Below, piece after piece: positions 14,201 through 27,552 of a stretch of 64,000 bases of DNA. Each line of letters starts with the position of its first letter. Position 1 is the first letter of the stretch. The stretch spans positions 1,308,840 through 1,372,839 of the forward strand of contig CM029393.1 in the NCBI GenBank assembly GCA_017165825.1. The letters run 5' to 3'. Source of the DNA: Hepsetus odoe. Its lineage: Eukaryota > Chordata > Actinopteri > Characiformes > Hepsetidae. The translations under genes and the position numbers were made by a program. The notes below the pieces were generated by a model, which searched no databases, was not told the DNA's origin, and saw only the letters and a program-made list of their open reading frames with translations.

Positions 14201-15208
14201 CCTGTGCTGTCCATGTTATTTGAAAAAAGTGAAAGTGACAACCCTTGTCATTGCGAGGTCACAGCACAGCAAGTGTGAACCACAACGAAATTGGACCTCT
14301 GCTTTTAACCCATGCACTCAAACACCGTGCAGCAGTGGGCAGCTATTGAAAGCGCCCAGGGAGCAGTGACGTGGACGGTACCTTGCTCAGGGGTACCTCA
14401 GGGCAACCTACTTGTGAGGGAATCGAACCCACAATCTTCCGATGCGGGGCAACTCCCTAATCACTAGGCACATTTGTTCAAATAACCAGCACACCTGATA
14501 TTAGACTTTTGGCCACATGATTGGAGGATCGGGGGTTCGAACCCCTTCCCAATAGGTTGCCCTGAGGTACCCTTGAGCAAGGTGCCGTCCCCATCACTGC
14601 TCTCCGGGCAGCTTTCAATAGCTGCCCACTGCTGCACGGTGTTTGAGTGTGCATGGGTTAAATGCAGAGGTCCAATTTTGTTGTGGTTCATTGTCTGCTG
14701 TGCTTTGACCTCGCAATGACAAGGGTTGTCACTTTCACTTTTTCACTTTCACTTTAGATAGAACAAGTAAGGCTGTTTAATCATTATTTTCCATTAGATT
14801 CTGGCACAGATTAATAGAATTTGCATTATGTTTTTTTTTTTCAAAGTAAATATTCTCATTACTACTAACATTTAAGTTAGTATATTAGTTATGATATTAC
14901 AGCCTGTTGTGCTTCTGTTCAGCAAAACACCAAACTCAAGCTATGTGAAGCAGATGATTGTTAAAGAACCAGCCTGGGTGCAATGACATTGGCTGGTTTC
15001 TTTGGGGTATTAAAATAGGTCATAATGAGTAGTTTCCACATATGTTTCAGCCCCACTGGGTCTTCAGCCATTAAGTGTGTTTGGGGACTTTACTGTAGCT
15101 TGAAGCTTAGAGTTCACTCAGTGCTTCAGTCTGAAAAAACAAGCACATCAGTAGAAACCCCACCATGACCACCCAATGTGTGCATTCAATCACTTTGTGT
15201 GTGCGTGT

Positions 15209-15249
<41 letters not shown>

Positions 15250-18200
15250 ATTCATTGCAATTAGGGCTTTCTATGTTCCTGTACATCTTACTAATACAAT
15301 TTAATTAGATTTTAACTTTTATCTTTTCAGTACACTGTTCATTCTTATGTCATTTTTAAATGTAAAACATGATAAAATGCATTATTTAAATTCTGCAATT
15401 GTTCATTAGCATTTACTTTAATTATAGTATCCTATACTATGGGTGGTGGTGGTCTAGTGGTAGGGTACTTGCCTATGAACCTATGGTTCAAGAGGTCCCA
15501 GGTTCGAATCCCACCTCTGGCCCTACCACCACTGGGTCCCTGAGCAAGACCCTTAACCCTGAGTTGCTCCGGGGGGGGACTGTCCCTGTAATTAGGACAT
15601 GGAAGTCGCTCTGGATAAGAGCGTCTGCTAAATGTTAATGTAATGTATTGCCTTTTACTACAAAATAAAAAAAATCAATTCTTGAAAAAATAATTTAGAG
15701 TAAGTTACTATCCCAGAATTTCCTGCAATCAGAGCATACTAAGGACATTGTTCCACAAAAACACAAGCAGGCCTTTTTCGCATGCATATTTGCTTGAATT
15801 ATTACACTTCTTTTTGTCTGGTTTTAGGCTCCACTGAAAAAAGTGACCAAAAAAGAGGAGGAGCTTGAAGAGGAGGAACCTGAAAAAGAGGAGCTTGATT
15901 GGTGGTCAAAATATTATGCATCCCTTGCTGAACTTGAAAAGCAGGTTAGAGGGGCATTGTTAAGGCAAGGGTATAATTTAATGAAAAATATAGATCACTC
16001 AATGCTCCCAAACCAAATGTAGCTGATTAGCTTGATATGTTAAGTGCGAGCTTTGCATGTTTAGTTTTGCACTAGAGCTAAGAGACAGATGCCTTTAACA
16101 TGTAATACCAATGAATGAATCTACTAATCAGCATTAATCAATTTAATTATAAGGCATTTCCCCTAAACTGTGCTGAGCTGTTCTGCACTTTGCAACTTAG
16201 CAATTTGCTTAAAAGTAAAATATCATATGCCCTGCTTTGTCTAGATAACCGTATGTCTTAAATAATGTTTTGTCAGAAACCACATTAGTAACTGTATTTC
16301 CTTGCTTTTGCATAAGCGAGGATCTTGTTAAATGTGTTCATCTCAATGAATTAATACATTTATGCCAGCTGTTTTGAAGAATCAGAAGATTTTCTTGTTT
16401 TTCAGGAGGAAAATGATGATGACTTGGATGATCCTCAAGATGGAGGTAATGTATTGAAACAAGTTATTAGGACCAATATTGAAAGTTATTTGCAAAATAC
16501 AGTCTCCCTGGAGCAGCATGGAGTTAAAGATCTTGCTCAGGAACCCAATAGTGGTAATGCTGGAGGCAGGATCTGAACCTGTGACCCTTTGGACCATAGT
16601 TGATTATAGTACAGCTAGACCGCTACTACCCTAAATGTAACTGAAATGTGAGATTAAGTTCTCACTGTTAAATAAAAAACAGAGACTTCAAATTCTCGCT
16701 TTTGATTATCATTATCATTCACCAATGCTGAGTCCATCATAACATTTAAATGAATGCATTTGGGACTTGGGTCTGTACCATTTTTGTTTTACCCTGCATT
16801 AACTACATGTTTAATTTTTTTCCTCAGGTTATAGTTATTGATTGTTAGCTTTTATAAGCTTAGCTGCAACACATAAGGTGGTTTTGTGATTACCATCCTG
16901 ACTGTAGCAACCCTGTTTATACTTTTTTAATGTGACTAGTAATTAGATTCTAATTTGCAAAAAAATAATCATATGAGTCAAATGCATCACTGTTCAGCAA
17001 AAATGAAATCTGTTTGCTATCATTTCATCAATAGCAAATTGTTTTTTCTATTATTCTTTGTCATTATGAACCATGTGTGTTAAGAGGTCTGAAATTATTT
17101 GGTGGATGAAGGGTAACTATACAGAGGCTTTTGTTAACTTGCCAAAGCTACTGAAATATAGTCAAGAGAAACTCACATAAGAAGAAGAATGGCGGAGCAG
17201 GAAAATTCAGGCAGTGGAGTTTGAGGTGGAGGTCACTTTGTTTTTTGCATAACAGCAAGCATCATTGGGTTTTTGGTTTAAATGCATGTAAATGCATCCC
17301 CCTTGAAAAGCTAGGTGTTCTTGTTCATTGGCAGATTGATATTACAAAAGCAGATTTCAAAGGAGGAAAGCAAGAGAAATTCATGCACAAGCAGGTTTCT
17401 GTGTATTAGTTTGTGTTTGAGAAGCAGAGAAGCAGCCTAGTGTGCACATGCAACAAACCTGATAATCCACCCTTAAAGTGAATAACTTCCATTTACTTCC
17501 AGGTTTTTAGCTGCTCAGTACCGCATTTGCTGTCCCAAGATAGTAATCCACAAACAACTCACCTGGGTGCACAAGTGAAGATTCGTCATTATGAAACACA
17601 GCACAGCACACAGTGAACCACAATGAAAAGCTTCTCTGCATTTAAGCCATACAAACAGTGCAGCAGAGGGCAGCTATATTCAGTGCCAAGGGTACTTTGC
17701 TCAGGGGTATTTCAGGGTAACCTACTGGTCTGGGATTTAATCTACAAGTGCCCCTAACCACTAGCCCATTGCTGCCCCAAGTTGGTGCTTTTTAAACAAC
17801 ATGTGTATTGGATTGGAAAATGGCAACTGCAGTGCTCTGAATCTACTAAAGTGTTCTGAAATTAACATGTTCAGTCGCGTATGCTTATAGCCTGCAGTGT
17901 TTTTTACCCAACTTCCCTGTAGGATTTTTAATCATGACCCATTAACTCAAAACAGTATCTTCTGTATGTCCTAAACACCACAACTTGCATTTTAATCTTT
18001 CTCCTCCAGAGGGTGGGAACTTTACCATGGCTGTTTTAGAAGAGGATGATGATGCTGTGATTGTTGAAATAGAGCCTCCAAAACCAAAGAGAAAGAAAAT
18101 AGCCACATTAAAGGTTTGTGGGAGTTTTAATGACTTTTTGTACATGCAGTAGTAGAGATAAATTTGGACCCACCCAAGACCCACCAAGGCTTTTCAATCA

Positions 18201-21200
18201 AAAGACTTTTGCTTGACATCTGTAAGACAAATATGATGAGTGCAGTTGAAGCACAATGAGTAATTTAGTTTCTAAACAAATTTTGTTTTTACAACTTTTC
18301 TTCCAGCAAATCTTCCTAGAAAAATATTCTAAACAAAGTTTTTCAAATGCTCCCAAAAAGGTTTGCTTTAGAATAAGCATATTGTGAGCAAACTTTAGAA
18401 TGTTAGAAAACCATCCCACAAATTTCTTTTTAAGCTGGTTAAGAGAAGGTAAACATTGTCATCAGTAAAAAGGGGGGGATGCACTGAGCAAGATTTATTA
18501 TGATACACTGTATGTCCAGAGGTATCCATGAAGCCTTTCTAATGCAACTGTGCATCAGCAGCTTGTTTTATCACCACAATAGGACAACACTGACCAATAG
18601 AATGGCTTTGGAGAAGCCACACAAGAGTGTAAGACCCTTCCCAATGCTAATTGTTTCCTAGAGAGGTATAAACAACTTTTAGTATTGGCCTTTAAGCAGT
18701 TCTCTGGAGTTCTGATGTTGCTGAGTGCAATCAAACCCTCAAAGGAATGTTCCACTATCTCTTGTAAGACCTTTCATTAGAATAAAGGCTGTTACTGCAC
18801 CAAAGTTGGGACCACTAATATCCTTGATTTCAAGAAAGAAATGCTGTGTGCACACATGCCTATAATAATTTTGTGTACTTTCAGTGTAGTTTGTATTTGT
18901 TTTTAGACTCACTGGAGAGTTTAATATGAACATTTGTCATTTATCTTCCTTTTTCTAATTTTCTTTTCTTCAGCTTTACAAGTCAGAGCTAGAAAATGAA
19001 TTCAGTCAGTTTATGGACTGGTTGCACACGTTCCCCATCTTCAAAGGCAAGTCCAACTTCGATGACGAGGATGATGATGAAAGTGAGAGAACCATGGGAA
19101 AATACAAGGTAACATTGCATTAAAATCATAACAATAATAATAATCTCTATTTATTAAGGAAGATAAGTGAAACAGTGGAGAAAAAAACACTAGGCAGTTA
19201 GCCAAAAAATATTTTTAAGGATGATTTTTAAAAGAATGTCTTGTCCATCCTGAAATGCTATATAAAAGCTTGAACTATTTTAAGAAAAAATAAAATACTA
19301 TATGGAAACATTTGTTCCAAAATAGTTTTTTCCCCACTACATTAAAAAAGGGTTTCATTTAACTGATTATTCTTAGTCATCCTTTCAGGTTAACAAAAAT
19401 ATTTTCTTGTATTTTTCATTTCTTTTTACTTAGCAAAGTATAAAATTATTAACCTTAGTCAAATTTCTTTTAAAACTTGTGTGAATTAAAAAAACAAAAA
19501 CTAAAGCAGAATATAATCTATTATTTGACCAGTCAGGTGTAATAAATATTATTTTATTAATTACTATTGATTATTTTTATATTAGATTTTTTTTAATGCA
19601 GTTGTCACCATTTTACAGAACTTTAATTGGGCCTGATAAAAAAAATGAAACTTGGGGCCTAGACCATGAGACCATAGCTATAGGGTGTCAATTATCTGCA
19701 TTTGATTTTTTTTTTTACCTGCTTCTGGAGAGCATGTTTTTGCATGCATGACTCTATTAGGATGATGAGAAAAGCTCCAGATATGTTGCACTGAGACTGT
19801 TTTGCTATTATAGGGTTCATTTCTGATTTATCCCATTTCTCCTGAAAATGAGGAAGCGGAGTTCCAGATTACTAGGGGAATCCCAAAAAATGCCCCAATC
19901 AAAGTGCTTGCTAGGGTGTATGTGGTAAAGGTAAGAAATCAGAAACACTTAATTGGCCATGAACATGAAAAATTTGTCTCGAAACTATTCAAACAAAAGT
20001 ACAAATAAATACAACACTCAACACTTATTCAGGTAATGAAAGATAACAACATTTAAAACATTTCACTAATGTTTCAATGGTTTACTCAGCCTTCAGAATA
20101 ACACTAATTAGCTCTCATTGCCCTGAGCTTCATTGAAACTGATCAAATCAATGACAAACTAAGAGGCAGTGTGAGCAGATATGTTGCATGTTTGGTAAAC
20201 TATTTATTAACATGTAATATGGGGGGTAGCACATATTTACTGCAAAGGTCTTGTTTACAAAGGCCACAAACCTGGCCCCAGCAGACCCAAATGGAAAAGC
20301 TGACCCTTATGTTGTGGTGAAAGTGGGACAGCAGCAACTAGACTGTAAAGAACGCTACATTCCCAAACAACTCCATCCTGTTTTTGGAGAGTAAGTACAT
20401 ACAGTCCATTGGGTTTGGTATGTATTTTTTCATTCATTGTTTATTCTATTTATTATTTTCCTTCAGGCGTCTGACTTCTTTATGTGCTAATTTATTCACC
20501 ATATTATTATTTTCTCCAGTGGTGCTGACTTTCTTTATTACTTTGTTTCTGATTTAGTTAGTTAGTTAGTTGCTTTATTATTGTTTTCCTATACAGGTAT
20601 AAATGTTAAATATAAATGTATAACATGATATAAAGTCCTTATTTGTTTTTGTCTAATTTCTCATGGTGCCATACAATTCAAAATTGTAGTTTTTAGCATG
20701 GGGAATTAAATAGGAGCTTTAGTTAACTGACATAACAAAAGCTAAAGCTGATAGTTTCATAAATATCAATAACTTCATATCAATGTTTTCATTAGTAATA
20801 TTGCCCTTATTCTGCTCCTTTCTGTTTTCTGCAGAGTGTTTGAGCTGACTGTGTCATTCCCACTGGAGACAGAGCTGACAATCACTGTGTTTGATCACGA
20901 TCTGGTGGGATCTGACGATGTGATTGGAGAAACCCGCATTGACCTGGAAAATCGATTCTATAGCCGCCATCGGGCCGGCTGTGGACTTGCCCTGTACTAC
21001 GACAAGTGAGTGACTGCTGGTTTGGACATTAGCATTGCCACCATTATTACTGCCATTATTTCTTACTGTCACAGTGGCGGGGTGCGGGAAGGATGTCAAT
21101 GCTGAGCAAGAGATCCAAGACATACTTTTATTGAACATAAACCTGAAATCAGACATGAAACTGGAACAGAACCACCGTTAACTTCAACCTTAGCTAAATG

Positions 21201-24200
21201 AATGAACTGCGCTCTGTTCTGACTCATTGAGGCTTAAGTAGTCAGCCTCAATGTAGCACACCTGTGCCTTATGAGTTCAGGTGTGCTCCATCAGAACAGA
21301 GCGCCCTCTACCGTGAACAAAACAAAACAGACAAACCTTTACACTTACTAACCCATGGTCAAATAAATATGACAGATATGTGTCTTGAAATAAGACATTT
21401 TCTCTTTGTGTCCAGTTATTTTTTTCTTTTGAACAGGGTTATTATTATGTTTTTATTGTTAAGACTTGTTATCACCTTAAACGATTCAGTAAGTACAATA
21501 AAACAGATTTTTGTTTTATAAAAACGGAATTGAAATTAAAGACAAATATACAATGATTTTTGTCCCTAAGTCCTTGTTGTATGATCATATTAGCAAACAA
21601 TAGACTGACACATTAACAGTTATTTCCAAACAAACTAGGTGATATGTAGCTGTAATTTAGCCAGAAATGACATGGCAACAGGCTGACACATCACAAACTG
21701 AGTGATTATTTTGATGATTAAAAAAATAATTATTCCTGTGCAATTTATACAACATAACAAACATTTAATTTACTTAATATACTTAAAATATGTAACAACA
21801 AATGTGTGTAGCAACAACTATTTTACAGTAATACATAGCAATTAGACAAACAGTACTTCTACTTTGAGGCAAAGATTGTGGAGGACTTTACATAAAGTAA
21901 GTTCCATGGCTTAACCCAGCCACTAGGGATGCACAAGTGTTTTTCTTCATGTCAATCCCAAGCCCAGATAAATGGAGAGGGTTACATCAGAAAGGGCATC
22001 CAGTGTAAATCTTTTGCCAAATCAATATGTGGACAACGAAACAGACTTCCATACCAGATTAGTCGAGACCCAGAGTCAAGGATCAAGGATAAGGAAACCT
22101 GGTGGTGGAACTCAGAAGTCCAGGAGTATATACAGAAGAAGTGGCAAGCGAAGAAGAAGTGGGATAGTCAGAGAGATGAAGAAAGTAGACAGGTACAAAG
22201 AGATGAAGCACAGGGCAAAGACAGCAGGGATGAAGGCTTAAGATAAGGTGTTTGGTGAATTTTGGTGAAATGAGAGGTTGGACAGTAAAGAGAGAGAAAA
22301 GGACATATATTGATTGGCTAGACAGTGAGACAGTGCTGGGAAAAACATGCAGCAGGTCAGGGTGATTAATGACAGAAATGGGAAAGTACAAGTGAACAGA
22401 GCAAGTTGAGGTTGTGGATGGAGTACTTGAATGAATGAGTGAGAGAGAGAGAAGATTGGATAATGTGAGGATAGTGAACCAGGAAGTGCAGTAAATAAGC
22501 AAGATGGAAGTAAGGGGATGAAGAATGGAAAGGCCGTTGGTCTGGATGACATACTGGTGGAAGCATGGAGGTGTTTAGGAGAGATGGCATGATGCACAGA
22601 GCTGTAGTAACTATAGAGAGATAAAGTTGATCAACCATAGCATAAAGTTATGGGAAAGAGTAGGTCAGAAGTCATGGATTGTAGAGTAGAGTGATCTTTT
22701 GTGGACTTGAAGAAAGACTATGACAGGGTGCCTAGAGAGGAGATGTGGTTTCGTTTGAGGAAGTCAGGTGTTACAGAGAAGTATGTCAGAGTAGTTCAGG
22801 ATATGTATGAGGGCTGTGTGACAGTGGTGACATTTGCAGTGGGAGTGACAGATGCATTCAAGACAGATGCATATCAAGGTTCAGTGCTGAGCCAGTTCTT
22901 TTTTGCAATAGTAATGCACTGGTTGAGGGATGAGGTAAGAGAGGAGTTCTAGTGGACAATGATATTTGCTGATGATATTATGATCTATAGCGAGAGTAGG
23001 GAGCAGCTTGAGGTGAACTTGGAGAGATGGAGCTATGCTCTAGAGAGAAGAGGAATGAAAGTGAGTAGGACAAAAACAGAATGCATGAGTATGAATGAAA
23101 GGGAAGAAAGTAGTGGTTAGGATGCAGAGAGTAGAGGTGACAAAGTTGGAGGAATTTAAATACTTGGGATCAACAGTTCAACAGAGTAACAATGACTGTG
23201 GAAGAGAGGTGAAGAAGAGAGTCCAGGCAGGTTGGAATGGGTGGAGAAGAGTGGCTGGAGTGATTTGTGACAGATGGGTACCAGCAAGAGTGAAAGGGAA
23301 GGTTTACAGGACAGTAGTGAGACCAGCTATGTTGTATGGGTTGGAAAAGACAGGAGGCGTAGCTGGAGGTCAGAGTTAAAGATGCTGAGATTTTTGTTGG
23401 GTGTGATGAGGACAGCTCAGGTTAGATGTTTTGGAGACAAAGTGAGAGAAGCTAGGTTGCGTTGATTTGGACATGTCCAGAGGAGAGTCGAGGAATACAT
23501 TGGGAGGCGGATGTTTAAGATGGAGCTGTCAGGAAAGAGGAAAAGAGGAAGACCAAAGAGGACGTTTATGGATGTGGTTAGAGAGGACATGCCATATTGG
23601 AGCAGCCGAAAGAATATGAAGAAAGTAAGGTCCATGGCTTGAAGAGTTTGGAATGGAAAAGTGGCCTGTGCACAAGCCTTGCCCCAGCAATTCTAAGAGC
23701 CCTCAACCCAGGTATTTTTATATTCTAGAGAAACCCAGATAATGTTTTCCTTAATACCCTGCAGGACTCCATGAATATTATGTCAGTTTGAATCCTGTTT
23801 CATTTAGCACCGGATTCTTAACTGACAGTAAATCCTACCTTTTTGTTGCTCTTTATGTTAGTAATTTTCTCTCATGTGCTTGTACCTGTTGCTACCAGAG
23901 CTGGAACTGTTATAACATTTGTAAAATTTAATGAGATCAAGCTCCTGAAACACATGTATCATGTAATGGCAGGGATGGCTATAATAAATGGAGAGATGCC
24001 AAGAAACCTTCTGCTATCCTGAATGAACTTTGCCGGAAAAACGGCATCCCATCTCCCGAGTACAGAGAGACAGAGGTCAAAGTTCTCAACAAAATCTTCA
24101 AAATACCCAACGAGGCTTTCCCCGAAGGTTAGTGACTTTTTCTGAATTTGCAGTTTAATTTTTGCTAATTCCTTAATTCAGTCATAAACACATTGTCACG

Positions 24201-26511
24201 TTATCTGGGGGACAGGAAAGCTCATTGTAGAAAACAAATAAGAACACTGAATAAGTAAATCAAATTTGCAGTTATCCCTGCTTACCCTAAATGTCGTCCA
24301 GTTTGCTTCTTTGGCTGGGACAGATGCACAGAGAAAAAAATGCCCTCATGGTGGCTTATACCTTTTTTTTTTTAGCTACTTTCATGCATGCTATCTTTAA
24401 AACATGCTATTGTAAATTTGCACAAAAAAATGCTATACTTTTACCAAGTAAACCAAATAAGGATGTCTATATAAGGTTCATTAAAAGAACAGTTTAAAAG
24501 TATCATTTTTCCAATTACTGCAGATGAAGGCTGATGCTGGGAAGCTAAATTGTGCTCTATTATTGGAGAACTGGATAAACAAGGCCAGTCAGCAGTCATC
24601 CAAAAGTTTGTTTCAAGGTTCTGTTTCTCCTTAGAGCTGTTGAAGAAGAATAAGAAGACGGAGGAAGATTATGCAGAGCTAGATGAGCATCGAGCACTAA
24701 GTGTGCTCCAGCGGTGGGGAGAGATGAGGGAGTTCACTGTGGGAGCATGTCCGCTTGTTCCTGAGCATGTGGAGGTCCGATCACTGCTAAACTCAGACAA
24801 ACCAGGCATACCACAGGTTAGCAACTTGTGCTTATTTTGTGCTGTCATTCACAATACACAGGTTGGGCCTCTACCTGATTGAAAACACCATTTAGAAATG
24901 ATGAAAAATCTAATATTTTTATTTCCTCCATACTCCATGTAGTTGATCTGCCAAGACTTAAGAAAAAAAGTACCATATTTATTTTTTTTTATTAAATATT
25001 AAATACATTTATTGTATGATTTGAAATTATTTATTATATTTTATTTTATTCTTATTAGACCTCTTTGTACAGTGAGTGACTCATTTAACTTCATATAACT
25101 GTGCATGAGACAAATGAGCTGCATGAATCTTGAATCTAATCAAGACAGTTTGAGGGTATAATATTTCTGGCCTGTAGTTTGTGGAGGTAAGCAGAATTAA
25201 TTGTTAGATGCAATAGCCTTGCACATCCAGAGGAAAACCTAAAATCAAGCTTCAGATACCAAACATGTCTTGGAGGGTTGATTTGGGGAAGATTGTATGA
25301 TTTTTTGTTCTTTTAATTGTAAGTTGCAAGTCAGTGGTTTTGAGTGTTACAGTCTTGTGTGGCAGGGTTATGTTCATATGTGGATTGACATGTTTCCTAT
25401 GGATGTTCCACCTCCTCCACCGGTGAATATCAAACCCCGGCAGCCCATAAGGTACGATGTGGTCCAGAACTGCAAAACTAAAAGAGATAAACTCTATATT
25501 ATATACTTTTAGCAATATATCTTATATTTATGTTGGAATAAGGTACACACTTGAATACATGCAATGTACTTTTCTAAGTGTGTAATTTGGAGAGAAATTG
25601 TACATTTATAAATTAGCAATGATTATCAAATATTTATCTGTGACTCTCTGCTTTTTTCTTTAACTCTCTCCTTCTCTTCTTGCTCTCTCTCTAGCTATGA
25701 GCTGAGGGTGATTATTTGGAACACTGATGATGTCGTCCTGGATGATGTGAATCCCTTCACAGGCGAGCCATCGAGTGACATCTATGTTAAAGGGTCAGTC
25801 AGAAAAGAAACATTTATGTTGCAGAGGCATTAAAAATTGCTTTGTTTGTTTTGTTTTCCGTTTTATTCCTGATAGAAATGATCAGCCCAGACATGGTGTG
25901 GGATGTGTAATTTGTTTATTTTGAACTAGACCTTTGAAGCTGGTGTTCCTCAGAAGATTTGGAAGCTTATGTCCACCAATAAGCCTTGTGCTAACTGCAT
26001 TCCATAAAACATTACACACTGCGAACAAACTATATTGAATTGTTGTGTCATTTCAAATAGACTTTAGATTATGTATTTAGGTTGTCTCTCATTATATGAC
26101 TTACTTTTACCAAACAACACAGTAGTAGCAGCTTCTTGAAGGCTGAACTTATGTTATATCTTTTCATAAGTCGGTTTTCATATATTTATGTCTCATACAT
26201 TTTCAAGGCAAGTGTGTAAATATTTGGACAATTTAAAATATGCTAATAAGTTCTAATAAGCTTTCATGAATTGAAAACTTGATTATTTCAGTCAAGAACT
26301 AAATATGCAAATTACAGACACTAAACATGTGTTTGTCAAATTGTCAAAGTAAATTTAAAGAAAGAGGACATTTGTGTGCTTACTTTTTTCCTTTTTTGCT
26401 ATAGTACTATAGTAATTTTACAGTTCAGTCTCATCCAGATGTTCTTCATATGCTCTTTCTGCCTCACTGTCTTTTCTTTGTGTGTGCGTGTGTGCGTGTG
26501 TGCGCGTGTGT

Positions 26512-26551
<40 letters not shown>

Positions 26552-27503
26552 CTCACCAGCTGGATTAAGGGCCTGGAGGATGAGAAGCAGGAGACTGATG
26601 TGCATTTTAATTCGCTGACTGGCGAAGGCAATTTCAACTGGCGCTTTGTATTCCACTTTGACTACTTGCCCACAGAGAAGGAGATTGTGTATAAAAAGAA
26701 GGAGTCAATCTTCTCATTGGAGGCGTCAGAATTCCGCCAGCCTGCTGTGCTTGTCCTGCAGGTTTGGGATTACGACCGAATTGGTTCCAATGATTTCCTG
26801 GGTGAGTTATCAAAAGTAAAAAATGGTCAAGGGAAGCGCATATGCCCTTTCTCGAGCTATTACTTAAATTACATACAGTTACATGATCTATTACACAGGT
26901 GCCCAATAAATTACATTGACACTTTGCTGAAAAAAGGGTTGTATAATATATGGGTTAATAAACTGAAATCAGTATCGATGTGAGTTCAATGTCAGCAGAA
27001 AAGTCTGGATTGGATGTTGGAACAAAAAACAAAAACTAGAGAAATTCATAAAACAAAATGCAGTGAATGAACAAAAGAGAAATCTAAATCAAATCAATAT
27101 TTAGTGTGACCACCATTTGCCTTCAAAACAGCATCAATTCTTCTAGGTACACTTGCACAAAGTTTTTGAAGGAACTCTGCTGGTAGGTTGTTCCAAACAT
27201 CTTGGAGAACTGAGCACAGATCTTCTGTGGATGTAGCTTCCTCACATCCTTCTGTCTCTTCATGTGATCCAGACACACTGATGATGTTGAGATCAGGGCT
27301 CTGTGGGGCCAGAAGAACTGATACTGGTTTGAAGGCAAAAGGTAGTAACACCAGATATTGATTTGATTTAGATTTTTCTTTTGTTCGCTCACTTTGCATT
27401 TATACAAAAATAAACAATCATTATTTATATTTGTGAAAGCGTTCTTTGCTTACAGCATTTTTTCCACACCTGCCTAAAACTTTTGCACAGTACGGTGTAT
27501 ATA

Positions 27504-27552
<49 letters not shown>

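Noticed and set aside
22083..22638. Three overlapping minus-strand ORFs rich in Ser, Leu and Pro
   Set aside because: Shadows of the sense LINE copy at 21913-23621.
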